Shown piece by piece: positions 18,148 through 29,612 of a stretch of 55,575 nt of DNA (position 1 is its first letter; every line of letters starts with the position of its first letter). Both the position numbers and the translations under genes were made by a program. Location of the stretch: positions 1-55,575 of the forward strand of contig CAYJLF010000028.1 of assembly GCA_964371055.1 (NCBI GenBank), written 5' to 3'. The DNA comes from CAYJLF01 sp964371055. Lineage in GTDB: Bacteria > Eisenbacteria > RBG-16-71-46 > CAIMUX01. The notes below the pieces were generated by a model. That model was not told the DNA's origin, ran no database searches, and worked only from the letters and a program-made list of their open reading frames with translations.

Positions 18148-19247
18148 CGCCCCGGCCCCAGAAAGGCGCGGATCGAGTCGTAGATGCCGTCCTTCCCCGC
18201 GATGTGGGAGAGCGCCAGCCGTTCGTCGTCCGGGAAGCGCGCCGTCAGGTCTTTCAGGAACTGGCCGCTGCCGTAGGGCGACTCGACCTGCCCGTAGCAG
18301 AAGAGGTTGGCTGCCGGCAGCAGGGTCTCTTCCAGGAGGCGGACGCAGAGATCGGTGTCGCCGCTGCCCCAGTTGTCTCCGTCCGAGAAGTGGAAGGGGT
18401 AGATGTTCCACTCCGACGGCGGATAATCGGCGGCGATGATGTCGGCCAGGAGCTGGTAGGCGGAGGAAATCCTGGTCCCGCCCGACTCGCGCAGGTGGAA
18501 GAAGGTGTCGCGGTCGACCTCGCGGGCGGCGGCGTCGTGCACCAGGTAGCGGATCTCCAGGTCGCGGTAGTGGTGGCGGAGCCAGGTGTCGATCCAGAAC
18601 GACTCGATCCGCACGATCTCCTTCTGCTCGTCCCCCATCGAGCCCGAGACGTCCATGGCATAGATGACGACGGCATTGGCGCGCGGCGAGCGACTGGTCT
18701 TGGCCGCACGGTAGCGCTTGTCCTCCTTCACCGGCACGATGACCGGGCGATCGGGGTCATAGGTTCCCTCGACGATCTGCCGGCGGAGGGCGCGGCGGAA
18801 GGTCCGGCGGAAGTGCCGCAGCGACTCGGGGCCGGTGGAGCGGATTCCGGTGTAACGCTCCTGGTCTTCCGGGAGATGACGGTCGCCGCGCGGCTCGATC
18901 CGCGGCAGGGCCAGCTCTTCGCCCAGGATCTCGGCCAGCTCGTCAAGGGTGACCTCGACCTCGAGCAGGTGGGCGCCCGGTTCGTCCCCGGCGCCGGCCC
19001 CTTCGCTCCCCGTCGCCCCGTCGACCGCTTCCCCCGGTTCGCCCTCCCCCTGGCCGACGCCCCCGGCCTGGTTCTTGCCGTGCCGGAAGTGCGGCGTATC
19101 GATGCGGGGGACCGGGATCGAGATCGTGCGGCCGCCCTGTCGTCCGATCAGCTCGCCCCGCGTGATGTACTTGCGGAACTCCTGCTTGATCCGGCCGCGG
19201 ATGATCTCCTTGAACCGGTTGTGGTCCCGATCGATGCGCAACACCAT
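18144..19247 (-). CDS. yeaH: YeaH/YhbH family (DUF444) von Willebrand A-like protein
   Basis: A 367-residue DUF444 protein. The N-terminus (RDHNRFKEIIRGRIKQEFRKYI) and the acidic/Gly-rich spacer with RHGKNQAGGVGQG are characteristic. The C-terminal half is a von Willebrand A-type domain with a MIDAS motif DVSGSMG and downstream TRISSAY. Homologues (E. coli YeaH, B. subtilis YhbH) are encoded with the PrkA kinase and act in stress or sporulation responses. It lies 19 nt after prkA and overlaps spoVR by 4 bp. Confidence 0.94.
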   Translation of the reverse strand: MVLRIDRDHNRFKEIIRGRIKQEFRKYITRGELIGRQGGRTISIPVPRIDTPHFRHGKNQAGGVGQGEGEPGEAVDGATGSEGAGAGDEPGAHLLEVEVTLDELAEILGEELALPRIEPRGDRHLPEDQERYTGIRSTGPESLRHFRRTFRRALRRQIVEGTYDPDRPVIVPVKEDKRYRAAKTSRSPRANAVVIYAMDVSGSMGDEQKEIVRIESFWIDTWLRHHYRDLEIRYLVHDAAAREVDRDTFFHLRESGGTRISSAYQLLADIIAADYPPSEWNIYPFHFSDGDNWGSGDTDLCVRLLEETLLPAANLFCYGQVESPYGSGQFLKDLTARFPDDERLALSHIAGKDGIYDSIRAFLGPGR

Positions 19248-19266
19248 GGCCGGGTCTCCCGCCCGC

Positions 19267-21348
<2,082 letters not shown>

Positions 21349-21732
21349 CGGTTCCATCCTTCCGGGTCGAATCCGCGGGTAGTGTGCGGAATCCCTGACC
21401 CCGTCCGTGGCCGCTCCCTGTCCGGCCAGACCCGCGAGCGGCCTCCCATTCCCTGCGCCGGCTCTCTCCGTATTGTCGGGGAAGGGCCCGGCGTCGGCAA
21501 TGGTCGTCTCTCCCGGCGCGCCGGCCGCGGTCCGCCGGGTACGATATCGGCTCTTCCCGCACCCTCCTTGAGGCGGCCCGGTGACGCCGGCCGGCGCTCA
21601 TCGGCGCGCGCGGACGCGCGCTATCACCCGCTTCCCGTGCCGTGGTACCCTCGCGGCCATCGCCTCCGCGCGGTGACGAGCGTCGTCGCGCGCGGAACCT
21701 GGCCTCCGGGAAGCCAAGGAGTACGACCAAGC
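21349..21732. other. Divergent intergenic region between prkA and ruvB
   Basis: This region of about 380 nt separates the divergent prkA and ruvB genes. I searched both strands for -35/-10 pairs with 16-18 nt spacing and found none I would defend. Possible weak -10-like words are TATCGT (minus strand, around 21543-21548) and TACCCT (plus, 21646-21651). No tRNA or ORF of interest is seen. Confidence 0.4.
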
Positions 21733-22833
<1,101 letters not shown>

Positions 22834-22892
22834 CGTAGCCGCCGGACGGGTGACCGATCCATAGCGGCGGGGATCTGGTTGGATCGAACCGC

Positions 22893-24005
22893 ATGACACT
22901 CTCTCATCCCGAACCTCCCGACGAGTCCTCCTGGCTGTCGGCGTACGACTACGAACTACCGGACGCGCAGATCGCGCGCCGGCCGGCCGAGCCGCGCGAT
23001 GCGAGTCGCCTCCTGGTCCTCGATCGCGGGAGCGGCGCACGCACCCAGACGACGTTCCGCCATCTGCCGCGCTTCCTGCGCGAGGGTGATCTCCTCGTCT
23101 TGAACGAAACGCGGGTTCTGCGTGCCCGGTTCTACACGCGACTCGAGCGGACCGGCAGGCCGGTCGAGGTTCTCCTCTCCCACGCCGAGGGGATGGAGTG
23201 GCTGGCCCTGCTCGGTTCGGGCCGGCGCGTGCGGGCGGGGGACCGCCTCGTCCCCGAGGATGATCCCGCCGGTCCGGGGGAGCGGCTGGAGATCGTCGGG
23301 CGCGACGAGGGTGGGCTCTTCCGTCTGCGCGTGCTGGAGGGATCGATGGGGGAGTTGCTCGAACGGATCGGGCATGTCCCGCTTCCGCCCTACATCGATC
23401 GTCCGGACCGGCCGGAGGACCGCGAGTGGTACCAGACCGTCTTCGCGCGGCAGGAGGGGGCGGTGGCCGCGCCGACGGCGGGACTCCACTTCACCCCGCA
23501 CCTGCTCTCCACGCTGGAATCGCTGGGGGTCGAGCTGGCCCGCATCGTCCTGCACGTCGGCCCCGGCACCTTCCTCCCGGTACGGGCGAGGGCGGAGGCG
23601 GACCATCGCGTTCTGCCTGAGCGGTACGAAATCCGGGCCGAGGCGGCCGCGGCGATGACGCGCGCGCGGGCCGCGGGGAGGCGGATCGTGGCGGTCGGGA
23701 CGACCACGGTGCGCGCGCTGGAGACGGCGGCGATGAAGGGCCGGAAGGATGGCGGTCCTCCTTCCGCGACGACGCCCGGGCCTATCCTCTCGGCCGGCTC
23801 CGGCTGGACCGATCTCACGGTTGTTCCCGGCTATCGTTTCCAGGCAGTCGATGCGCTCCTCACCAACTTTCACCTGCCGCGCTCGAGCCTGCTCCTGCTC
23901 GTGGCGGCTTTCGCGGGGCGCGAGACGATCCTGGAAGCGTACCGCGAGGCGCGCGACGCCGGTTTCCGCTTCTACAGCTTCGGCGACGCGATGCTGATCG
24001 TGTGA
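22893..24005 (+). CDS. queA: tRNA preQ1(34) S-adenosylmethionine ribosyltransferase-isomerase QueA
   Basis: A 370-residue QueA, which transfers and isomerises the ribosyl group of S-adenosylmethionine onto preQ1 at tRNA position 34 in queuosine synthesis. Family segments visible are YDYELPDAQIARRPAEPRDASRLLV, LNETRVLRARF, GAVAAPTAGLHFT, HVGPGTFLPVRA, TTTVRALE and LLTNFHLPRSSLLLLVAAFAG. It sits 60 nt after ruvB, and tgt, the preceding step in the pathway, lies about 900 nt downstream beyond a gene on the other strand. Confidence 0.96.
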   Translation: MTLSHPEPPDESSWLSAYDYELPDAQIARRPAEPRDASRLLVLDRGSGARTQTTFRHLPRFLREGDLLVLNETRVLRARFYTRLERTGRPVEVLLSHAEGMEWLALLGSGRRVRAGDRLVPEDDPAGPGERLEIVGRDEGGLFRLRVLEGSMGELLERIGHVPLPPYIDRPDRPEDREWYQTVFARQEGAVAAPTAGLHFTPHLLSTLESLGVELARIVLHVGPGTFLPVRARAEADHRVLPERYEIRAEAAAAMTRARAAGRRIVAVGTTTVRALETAAMKGRKDGGPPSATTPGPILSAGSGWTDLTVVPGYRFQAVDALLTNFHLPRSSLLLLVAAFAGRETILEAYREARDAGFRFYSFGDAMLIV

Positions 24006-24049
24006 CGCGGCGGGCCCGGTTCTTCAGGAACTCTGCCAGGGCGGCTCTT

Positions 24050-24673
24050 TCAGCGCAGCGCGCAGGTCATCCCCGTCTTGAAGGCGTCACCGAAGAAGGG
24101 AAGGTCGCCGGTGCTCACCTGCCCGTCGTTCGTGTAGTCGTGGCAGCCGGCGGGAGCCGTTCCCCTGAACTCCTCGGCGAAGAAGACGAGGTCGGCCACG
24201 CTGACCGACCCGTCCGGCTCGGAGTTTGTGTGGGCCCCGTTGTCCGGGCTGCGCACGCGGGAGAGGTTCCGGACGACGAGGCCGTTGCACAAGATGGAGC
24301 ACGCGCCCGTCGTGGGGATCGTGGCGCAGCCCCCGCCCCGCAGCGTGATCTGGCAGGATCCGTCCTCTCCCGTCACGCCCTGGTGGACAGCATCCGCGCA
24401 GGTACGGACGGAAGAGTCGAAGACGACCTGGACCACCTTGTCGGCGCCGATAGAGGCGCCATCGCGCAGCACCGTGATCGTGTAGGTTGTGCCGTTCATC
24501 GGTTGGGGGGCGAGCAGGACGGCGTCGCCGTAGTTCGGGCTGAGCGTACAGGTGTAGATCGGCGGGGAGTCGGCCTGGACCGGGGAAGCCACCAGCGATG
24601 GGAGCCCGAGGATCAGGGCGACGGACAAAACGGACCGGGCATGCGAACCGCGGACGATCGGGTACGTAGTCAC
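24050..24673 (-). CDS. Secreted dockerin-like protein of unknown function
   Basis: A 207-residue protein with an N-terminal signal peptide (about 1-34, ending VQA). The central part is Cys-containing (CTLSPNYGD, CADAVHQG, CQITLRGGGC, CSILCNG) and probably beta-rich. The C-terminus has two repeats resembling the calcium-binding loops of dockerin/EF-hand modules: EPDGSVSVADLVFFAEEF and NDGQVSTGDLPFFGDAF. The GTG start has AGGAGGT upstream. It lies on the minus strand between queA and tgt, interrupting a usually contiguous gene pair. Role unknown; a surface or matrix protein is possible. Confidence 0.78.
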   Translation of the reverse strand: MTTYPIVRGSHARSVLSVALILGLPSLVASPVQADSPPIYTCTLSPNYGDAVLLAPQPMNGTTYTITVLRDGASIGADKVVQVVFDSSVRTCADAVHQGVTGEDGSCQITLRGGGCATIPTTGACSILCNGLVVRNLSRVRSPDNGAHTNSEPDGSVSVADLVFFAEEFRGTAPAGCHDYTNDGQVSTGDLPFFGDAFKTGMTCALR

Positions 24674-24789
24674 GGGGCACCTCCTGGATCCAAAGTTCGC
24701 GGAACGAAGAAGCTCCCGACACCGTCAACCCCTGAATCAAGGGTACGGCGACGTCCCGCTCGCGACAAGGACCGGATTTCGGATCGCCG

Positions 24790-24819
24790 TTGCCGCCTGC
24801 CGGTGCGACACGGTAGGCT
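24790..24819 (+). promoter_or_regulatory. Possible promoter upstream of tgt
   Basis: TTGCCG (24790-24795), 18-nt spacer, TAGGCT (24814-24819), about 100 nt before the tgt GTG. The tgt gene needs its own promoter because the upstream gene is on the opposite strand. The -10 match is weak (3 of 6), but the same TTGCCG-N18-TAGNCT arrangement is found before ffh. Confidence 0.35.
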
Positions 24820-24922
24820 CCGGGGCGTCGTCCCGCCCCGATCCTCTGCTCTTTCCGCGGCGTCGAGACGGATCGGGTGTCGAAGAGGGCCTCTGGCCAT
24901 CGGCCGCGACCCGGGAGCGGAA

Positions 24923-26068
24923 GTGTCGGTTCGTTTCGATCTCCTGCACACCTCGGGAGACGCCCGGCGCGGGCGCCTCGTCTTTCCCGCGCGCGAGCTC
25001 GACGGTCTGGCCGAGCGCGTGGTCGAGACGCCGGCCTTCATGCCGGTCGGCACCCAGGCCACCGTCAAGACGCTCACCCCGGAAGAGGTACGCGCGGCGG
25101 GAACGCGGATCGTGCTCGCCAACACCTACCACCTCTACCTGCGCCCGGGACACGAGCGGGTGCGCCGCCTCGGCGGACTGCATCGCTTCATGGGGTGGGA
25201 CGGCCCGATTCTGACCGACTCCGGCGGCTACCAGGTCCACTCGCTGGCCCGCCTGAACCGGATCCGCGAGGATGCAGTGGAGTTCCAGTCCCACCTCGAC
25301 GGTTCGCGCCACCGCTTCACCCCGGAGCTGGCGACGAGGGTGCAGATCGCGCTCGGCAGCGACATCCTGATGGCGTTCGACACGATGACTCCCTACCCCT
25401 CGGAGTGGGGGCGCGCGCGGGAGGACCTGGAGCGGACCGCGCGCTGGGCCGCCATCTGCGCGGCGACCTGGAGCGGGGAAGGGAACCCCGGCACCGCCCT
25501 CTTCGGCATCCAGCAGGGGGGCGTTTACCCCGACCTGCGCCGCCAGTCGACCGACCTCCTCCTGCCGCTCGATCTGCCCGGCTACGCCATCGGCGGGCTG
25601 GCGGTGGGCGAGCCGATCGAGGTGATGGGTGCGGTGCTGGCGGAGTGTGCGCCGCTCTTGCCCGTCGAACGACCGCGCTACCTCATGGGGGTGGGGCGTC
25701 CCGAGGACATCCTGGAGGCGGTCGACCGCGGGTGCGATCTCTTCGACTGCGTGCTCCCGACCCGCAACGCCCGCAAGGGGAGCGTCTTCACCTCGCGCGG
25801 CAAGCTGGTGGTAAAGAACGCGGCTTACGCCGAAGACGACCGGCCGATCGATCCGGAGTGCCCCTGCCCGGTGTGCCGCACCTGGTCCCGGGCCTACCTC
25901 CGGCACCTCTTCGCCGCCGGGGAGGTCCTCGGCATGCGACTGGCGACGCTCCACTCGCTCCATTACTATCAGGGACTCATGGAAGGAATCCGCGCGGCGA
26001 TCGCGGAAGGACGGTACGCGGCCTACAAGCGCGAGCAGTTGGACCGGCTGGCGCAAGGGATGGAGTGA
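24923..26068 (+). CDS. tgt: tRNA-guanine transglycosylase (queuine/preQ1)
   Basis: A 381-residue bacterial-type TGT that exchanges guanine 34 for preQ1 in GUN-anticodon tRNAs. Substrate Asp in ILTDSGGYQV, the second active-site Asp in MAFDTMTPYP, GIQQGG, GGLAVGE, and the nucleophile region LFDCVLPTRNARKG are present. The zinc ligands are CPCPVC...H (three Cys plus His in LHSLHYY). In most bacterial TGTs the second motif reads FDECTPYP; here Glu-Cys is Thr-Met. The GTG start (VSVRFDLLHTSGDARRG) follows GGAGCGGAA and gives normal length. Confidence 0.94.
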   Translation: MSVRFDLLHTSGDARRGRLVFPARELDGLAERVVETPAFMPVGTQATVKTLTPEEVRAAGTRIVLANTYHLYLRPGHERVRRLGGLHRFMGWDGPILTDSGGYQVHSLARLNRIREDAVEFQSHLDGSRHRFTPELATRVQIALGSDILMAFDTMTPYPSEWGRAREDLERTARWAAICAATWSGEGNPGTALFGIQQGGVYPDLRRQSTDLLLPLDLPGYAIGGLAVGEPIEVMGAVLAECAPLLPVERPRYLMGVGRPEDILEAVDRGCDLFDCVLPTRNARKGSVFTSRGKLVVKNAAYAEDDRPIDPECPCPVCRTWSRAYLRHLFAAGEVLGMRLATLHSLHYYQGLMEGIRAAIAEGRYAAYKREQLDRLAQGME

Positions 26069-26148
26069 ACGACGTTCGGATGCCGCGAGGGAGTCGATAA
26101 CCAGCCCGGCCGGATCCCCCGGCCGCCCACAGGAAGGAGCCCGATCCG

Positions 26149-26481
26149 ATGTTCGATCTCTTCTGGCCGCTGCAGGCGATGGCGCAGACCCCGACCGGCC
26201 CGGCCGACAATCCGCAACAGCGTTTCTTCGCCCAGCTGCTGCTCATCCTCTCGTTCGTGCTCATCATGTACTTCCTGCTGCTGCGGCCGCAGATGAGGCG
26301 GCAGAAGCAGGCGCAGGAGATGCTCAAGGGGCTGAAGAACGGCGACCGCGTGCTGACCACCGGCGGCATGTACGGCCAGATCCTGAGCATCAAGGAGAAC
26401 GACGTCGTCGTGCTCAAGATCGCCGATGACGTCAAGATCGAGGTGGCGAAGAGCGCGATCGCGGCGGTCGTGCAGAAGTAA
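26149..26481 (+). CDS. yajC: Preprotein translocase subunit YajC
   Basis: A 110-residue YajC: single transmembrane segment (about 26-45, FFAQLLLILSFVLIMYFLLL), followed by the conserved RPQMRRQKQAQEML and LKNGDRVLTTGGMYGQI. It is an accessory subunit of the SecDF-YajC complex. AAGGAG precedes the ATG. It follows tgt, as in many genomes, but secD and secF are not downstream here; fmt is instead. Confidence 0.95.
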   Translation: MFDLFWPLQAMAQTPTGPADNPQQRFFAQLLLILSFVLIMYFLLLRPQMRRQKQAQEMLKGLKNGDRVLTTGGMYGQILSIKENDVVVLKIADDVKIEVAKSAIAAVVQK

Positions 26482-26484
26482 CCC

Positions 26485-27429
26485 GTGCGCGTTCTCTTCT
26501 GCGGGACGCCCGATTTCGCCGCGGCGATCCTGAGCGCGATCGCGGGCGGTCCGCACGAGGTGGTCGGGCTGGTCAGCCGCCCGGCGCAGCCGCGTGGTCG
26601 CGGGCTGCAGGTGGAGGATCCCCCGGCGGTCGCCGTCGCGCGGGCCGCCGGGATCCCGGTCTTCCAGGAACCGAAGCTGCATTCGATCGAGAACCTCAGC
26701 CTGCTCCGCGCGCTTCGGCCCGAGCTGATCGTCACGGCCGCCTTCGGGCGGATCCTGCGCCCGGCCCTGCTCGAGCTGGCGCCTCGCGGAGCCTGGAACG
26801 TGCATGCGAGCCTCCTGCCGCGTCATCGCGGCGCCTCACCTGTCGCCGCCTCGATCCTCTGCGGCGACATCTGGACCGGCGTCACCCTATTCCGACTGGA
26901 CGAAGGGATCGACACCGGGCCGATCCTGGATCAGGAGATGGTGTCGATCGGATCGGAGGAGACGGCCGGGGAGTTGACCGAGCGCCTGGCGCGACTGGGT
27001 GGAACGGTCCTCCGCCGGGCGCTGGACCGCGAAGAAGAGGGCGATCTGGAGCCTCGCCCTCAGCCGGTGTGGGGAGCGACCTACGCGCCGCGGCTGACGA
27101 AGGAAGACGGCCGGATCGACTGGAACCGTCCGGTGGAGCAGATCGAGCGGGCTGTCCGCGCGCTGACGCCCTGGCCGGGCGCCTTCACGTTCGTCGAGGG
27201 GAGGCGGCTCCGTATCCATCATGCGCGACCGGCGCACCGGATGCCTGCCGCCGCGGGTGATGGGTCCTGTCCCGGTGCGTTCGTCGTGCGGCCGGATGGG
27301 ATCGCGGTGAGGTGCAATCCGGGACTCCTGGCCTTGATCGACGTGCAACCCGAGGGGAAGGCGCGCCAGGCGGCCGCCGCGTGGTGGCGCGGCGCCCGCC
27401 TCGGACCCGGCGCGCGCTGTGACGGATGA
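26485..27429 (+). CDS. fmt: Methionyl-tRNA formyltransferase
   Basis: A 314-residue Fmt. The formyl-THF transferase core has VLFCGTPDFAAAIL, the catalytic Asn-His in WNVHASLLPRHRGASP and Asp in LDEGIDTGPIL; the C-terminal OB-like domain starts after DWNRPVEQIERAVRALTPWPGA. It formylates initiator Met-tRNA. GTG start lies 3 nt after yajC; its stop overlaps rsmB by 4 bp (ATGA). No def gene is adjacent. Confidence 0.95.
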   Translation: MRVLFCGTPDFAAAILSAIAGGPHEVVGLVSRPAQPRGRGLQVEDPPAVAVARAAGIPVFQEPKLHSIENLSLLRALRPELIVTAAFGRILRPALLELAPRGAWNVHASLLPRHRGASPVAASILCGDIWTGVTLFRLDEGIDTGPILDQEMVSIGSEETAGELTERLARLGGTVLRRALDREEEGDLEPRPQPVWGATYAPRLTKEDGRIDWNRPVEQIERAVRALTPWPGAFTFVEGRRLRIHHARPAHRMPAAAGDGSCPGAFVVRPDGIAVRCNPGLLALIDVQPEGKARQAAAAWWRGARLGPGARCDG

Positions 27430-28793
27430 GACGCGAGGAGATTCCTTCGCCGCGGGCCGGCAGCTTCGACCCGGTGCGCGAGCGGGCGTTGCTGCTGCTC
27501 GCCGCCCTGGATGATGACTCCGTTCCGGCGGGAGGGATGATCGAACAGGCGGAAAACGCGCTCTGCGACCCCGCGGCGCGATCGTTCTTCCGCGCCGTCG
27601 TGACCGAGGTGCTGCGGCACCGGTCGCGCCTCGATGCCGTCGTCTCACGCTGCCTCACGCGCGGGTCGATCGAAGCGCTCCCTTCGCACACGCGGGCCGC
27701 CCTGCGCCTCGGCGCCGCGCAGATCCTGATCCTCGACGGAGTGCCGCCGCATGCCGCGGTTTCGACCTCCGTCGACCTCGCGGCGCGGCACGGTCATCGG
27801 GGGCTGACCGGCATGGTCAACGCGGTGCTGCGCCGCCTGTCCCGCGAGGGGCGCGCTCTCTGGGACGAGATCGATGCCGACGGCTCGCCCCTGACGGCGG
27901 AGTCGCTCGCGCGCCGCCATTCCCATCCGGAGTGGCTGGTGCGTCGCTGGCTGGCGCGTTGGGGGGCGGAGCGGCTCGAGTCGGTGCTGAGGTGGAACAA
28001 CCGCCATCCTGACTACTGGCTGCGGCTGGCCCCGGGCGCGACACCGCCCATCGGAGCGGAGGTGAGCTGGATTCCAGGGGCGGCGCGCACCGCGGCGGGT
28101 TCGAGGCCGGCCGCGATGCCCGGCTTCTCGGCGGGCGCCTTCAGCGTGCAGGACGGGAGCGGGATCCTGGTCGGCCAGATCGTGCCGCGCGTGCGCGGCG
28201 TCGTCGTCGACCTCTGTGCGGCGCCGGGGACGAAGACCGGGCATCTGTGGGAGCGAGCCGAGCATGGGACTCGCATCGTCGCGATCGATCGCTCCGCCGG
28301 CCGCCTGCGGCGACTCAGCCAGGGTCTCCGGCGGCTCGTTCCGCCGGGCGGGTCGACGAGGCCGGGATCGGTCCTGACCGTGGCGGCCGACGGCACGGCG
28401 ATCCCTCTCCGTGCTCCCTGGGATGGCATCCTGCTCGACGCGCCGTGCAGCAATCTCGGCGTGCTGCGGCGGCGCGTCGACCTGAAGTGGAGGGCGCGGG
28501 AGGCGGAGATCACCCGCCTGGCGACGATCCAGGCCCGGCTGCTCGACGCCGCGGCCGACGGTTGCGCCCCCGGCGGCTGGCTCGTCTATAGTGTCTGCAC
28601 CACGGAGCCCGAGGAGACCGTGGAGCAGAGGGTCCGCTTCTTCGCGACGCATCCCGGCTGGACCGCGGGAGCGCTCCCGGCCTATCTCCCCGAGAGAGCG
28701 CGTGGCGCGGAGGGCGAGATGATCCTCATCCCGGGTGAACTGGAGACGGACGGAGGCTACGCTTTCATCGCATGGCACGGACCATCCACCTAG
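27426..28793 (+). CDS. rsmB: 16S rRNA m5C967 methyltransferase RsmB
   Basis: A 455-residue RsmB/Sun. An N-terminal NusB-like RNA-binding domain (about 15-150; RSFFRAVVTEVLRHRSRLD, LPSHTRAALRLGAAQIL) is followed by the Rossmann methyltransferase with VVDLCAAPGTKTGHL (SAM site). The two catalytic cysteines are in DAPCSNLG and VYSVCTTEPEE. It starts within the fmt stop (4-bp overlap) and its 3' end overlaps the PASTA gene by 22 bp, so fmt-rsmB-PASTA is probably one transcript. Confidence 0.94.
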   Translation: MRREEIPSPRAGSFDPVRERALLLLAALDDDSVPAGGMIEQAENALCDPAARSFFRAVVTEVLRHRSRLDAVVSRCLTRGSIEALPSHTRAALRLGAAQILILDGVPPHAAVSTSVDLAARHGHRGLTGMVNAVLRRLSREGRALWDEIDADGSPLTAESLARRHSHPEWLVRRWLARWGAERLESVLRWNNRHPDYWLRLAPGATPPIGAEVSWIPGAARTAAGSRPAAMPGFSAGAFSVQDGSGILVGQIVPRVRGVVVDLCAAPGTKTGHLWERAEHGTRIVAIDRSAGRLRRLSQGLRRLVPPGGSTRPGSVLTVAADGTAIPLRAPWDGILLDAPCSNLGVLRRRVDLKWRAREAEITRLATIQARLLDAAADGCAPGGWLVYSVCTTEPEETVEQRVRFFATHPGWTAGALPAYLPERARGAEGEMILIPGELETDGGYAFIAWHGPST

Positions 28794-29593
28794 ATCGGGT
28801 CGCCGAGCAGATCCAGAGGGCGGGTCGGCAGGCTTCACGGCCGGCGCGAGGTTGGCGCGGCCTGGCGGCGATCGCCCTGGCGGCCGCCCTGGGCATCGCG
28901 GGCGGACTGGTCGTCTTCGACCGGATCCTGATGCCGTCGCTCGTCGGACTGCGCGACGAGACGCGGATCCCGGCCGTGGGGGGGCGTGAGCTCGAGGCCG
29001 CGACCAGGATGCTGCGCGACGCGGGGCTCGAGCCGATCATGCTCGAGGGTCGTTTCCACCCCGCCGTGCCCCCCGGGCGCGTGCTGGAAATCTCGCCGCC
29101 GGTCGGTCTGTCGGTGAAGAAGGGGCGCCAGGTCGCGGTCACTCCCAGCCTCGGCGCGTTCCACCGCGCCGTGCCCGATCTGGCCGGCCAGACGTTACGC
29201 ATGGCTCGCCTGATCGCGGGGGATGCCGGTCTCCGCCTCGGCTCGATCGTCTACGCGGCGACCGATCAGAGCGCCGGCGAGCAGATTCTCGCCATGTCGC
29301 CCGACGCCGGAGAACCCGCCCCCGCCGACGGGGCGATTCGGCTCTTGGTCAGCCGGTCGCGGCCGGCGTCCCCCTCCTGGATGCCGGACCTGCGCGGAAG
29401 GCCGGCGTGGCGGTGCGAGGCGCTTCTGGCGCGCAGCGGCTTTCGCCCCACGGTGGAGACCGGGTTTGGCGGGGAAGCGGGCACGGTCGTCGAGCAGGAA
29501 CCGGCGCCCGGGGCACCCCTCTGGCCGCGGACGCCGGTCCGACTCACGGTCGCGCCGGGTCGCGCCATCGACTCGGGCCGGGGATCGTGGTGA
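28772..29593 (+). CDS. Membrane-anchored PASTA-repeat protein without kinase domain
   Basis: A 273-residue protein: short basic cytoplasmic N-terminus, one transmembrane helix (about 28-50, WRGLAAIALAAALGIAGGLVVF), then three extracytoplasmic PASTA-like repeats. Typical PASTA elements are VGGRELEAATRMLRDAGLEP, RVLEISPPVGLSVKKG, VPDLAGQTLRMARLIAGDAGL and VVEQEPAPGAPLWPRT. PASTA modules bind peptidoglycan fragments. There is no protein kinase domain. In Firmicutes the same position (between rsmB and rpe) is held by a PASTA-containing Ser/Thr kinase, so this looks like its sensor half. Overlap with rsmB is 22 bp. Confidence 0.85.
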   Translation: MARTIHLDRVAEQIQRAGRQASRPARGWRGLAAIALAAALGIAGGLVVFDRILMPSLVGLRDETRIPAVGGRELEAATRMLRDAGLEPIMLEGRFHPAVPPGRVLEISPPVGLSVKKGRQVAVTPSLGAFHRAVPDLAGQTLRMARLIAGDAGLRLGSIVYAATDQSAGEQILAMSPDAGEPAPADGAIRLLVSRSRPASPSWMPDLRGRPAWRCEALLARSGFRPTVETGFGGEAGTVVEQEPAPGAPLWPRTPVRLTVAPGRAIDSGRGSW

Positions 29594-29612
29594 GCGACGA
29601 AAGGGGAACGAG

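Noticed and set aside
21361..21385. GGGTCGAATCC resembling a tRNA T-loop
   Set aside because: No matching acceptor stem, anticodon arm or CCA context on either strand. No tRNA gene could be supported anywhere in the window.
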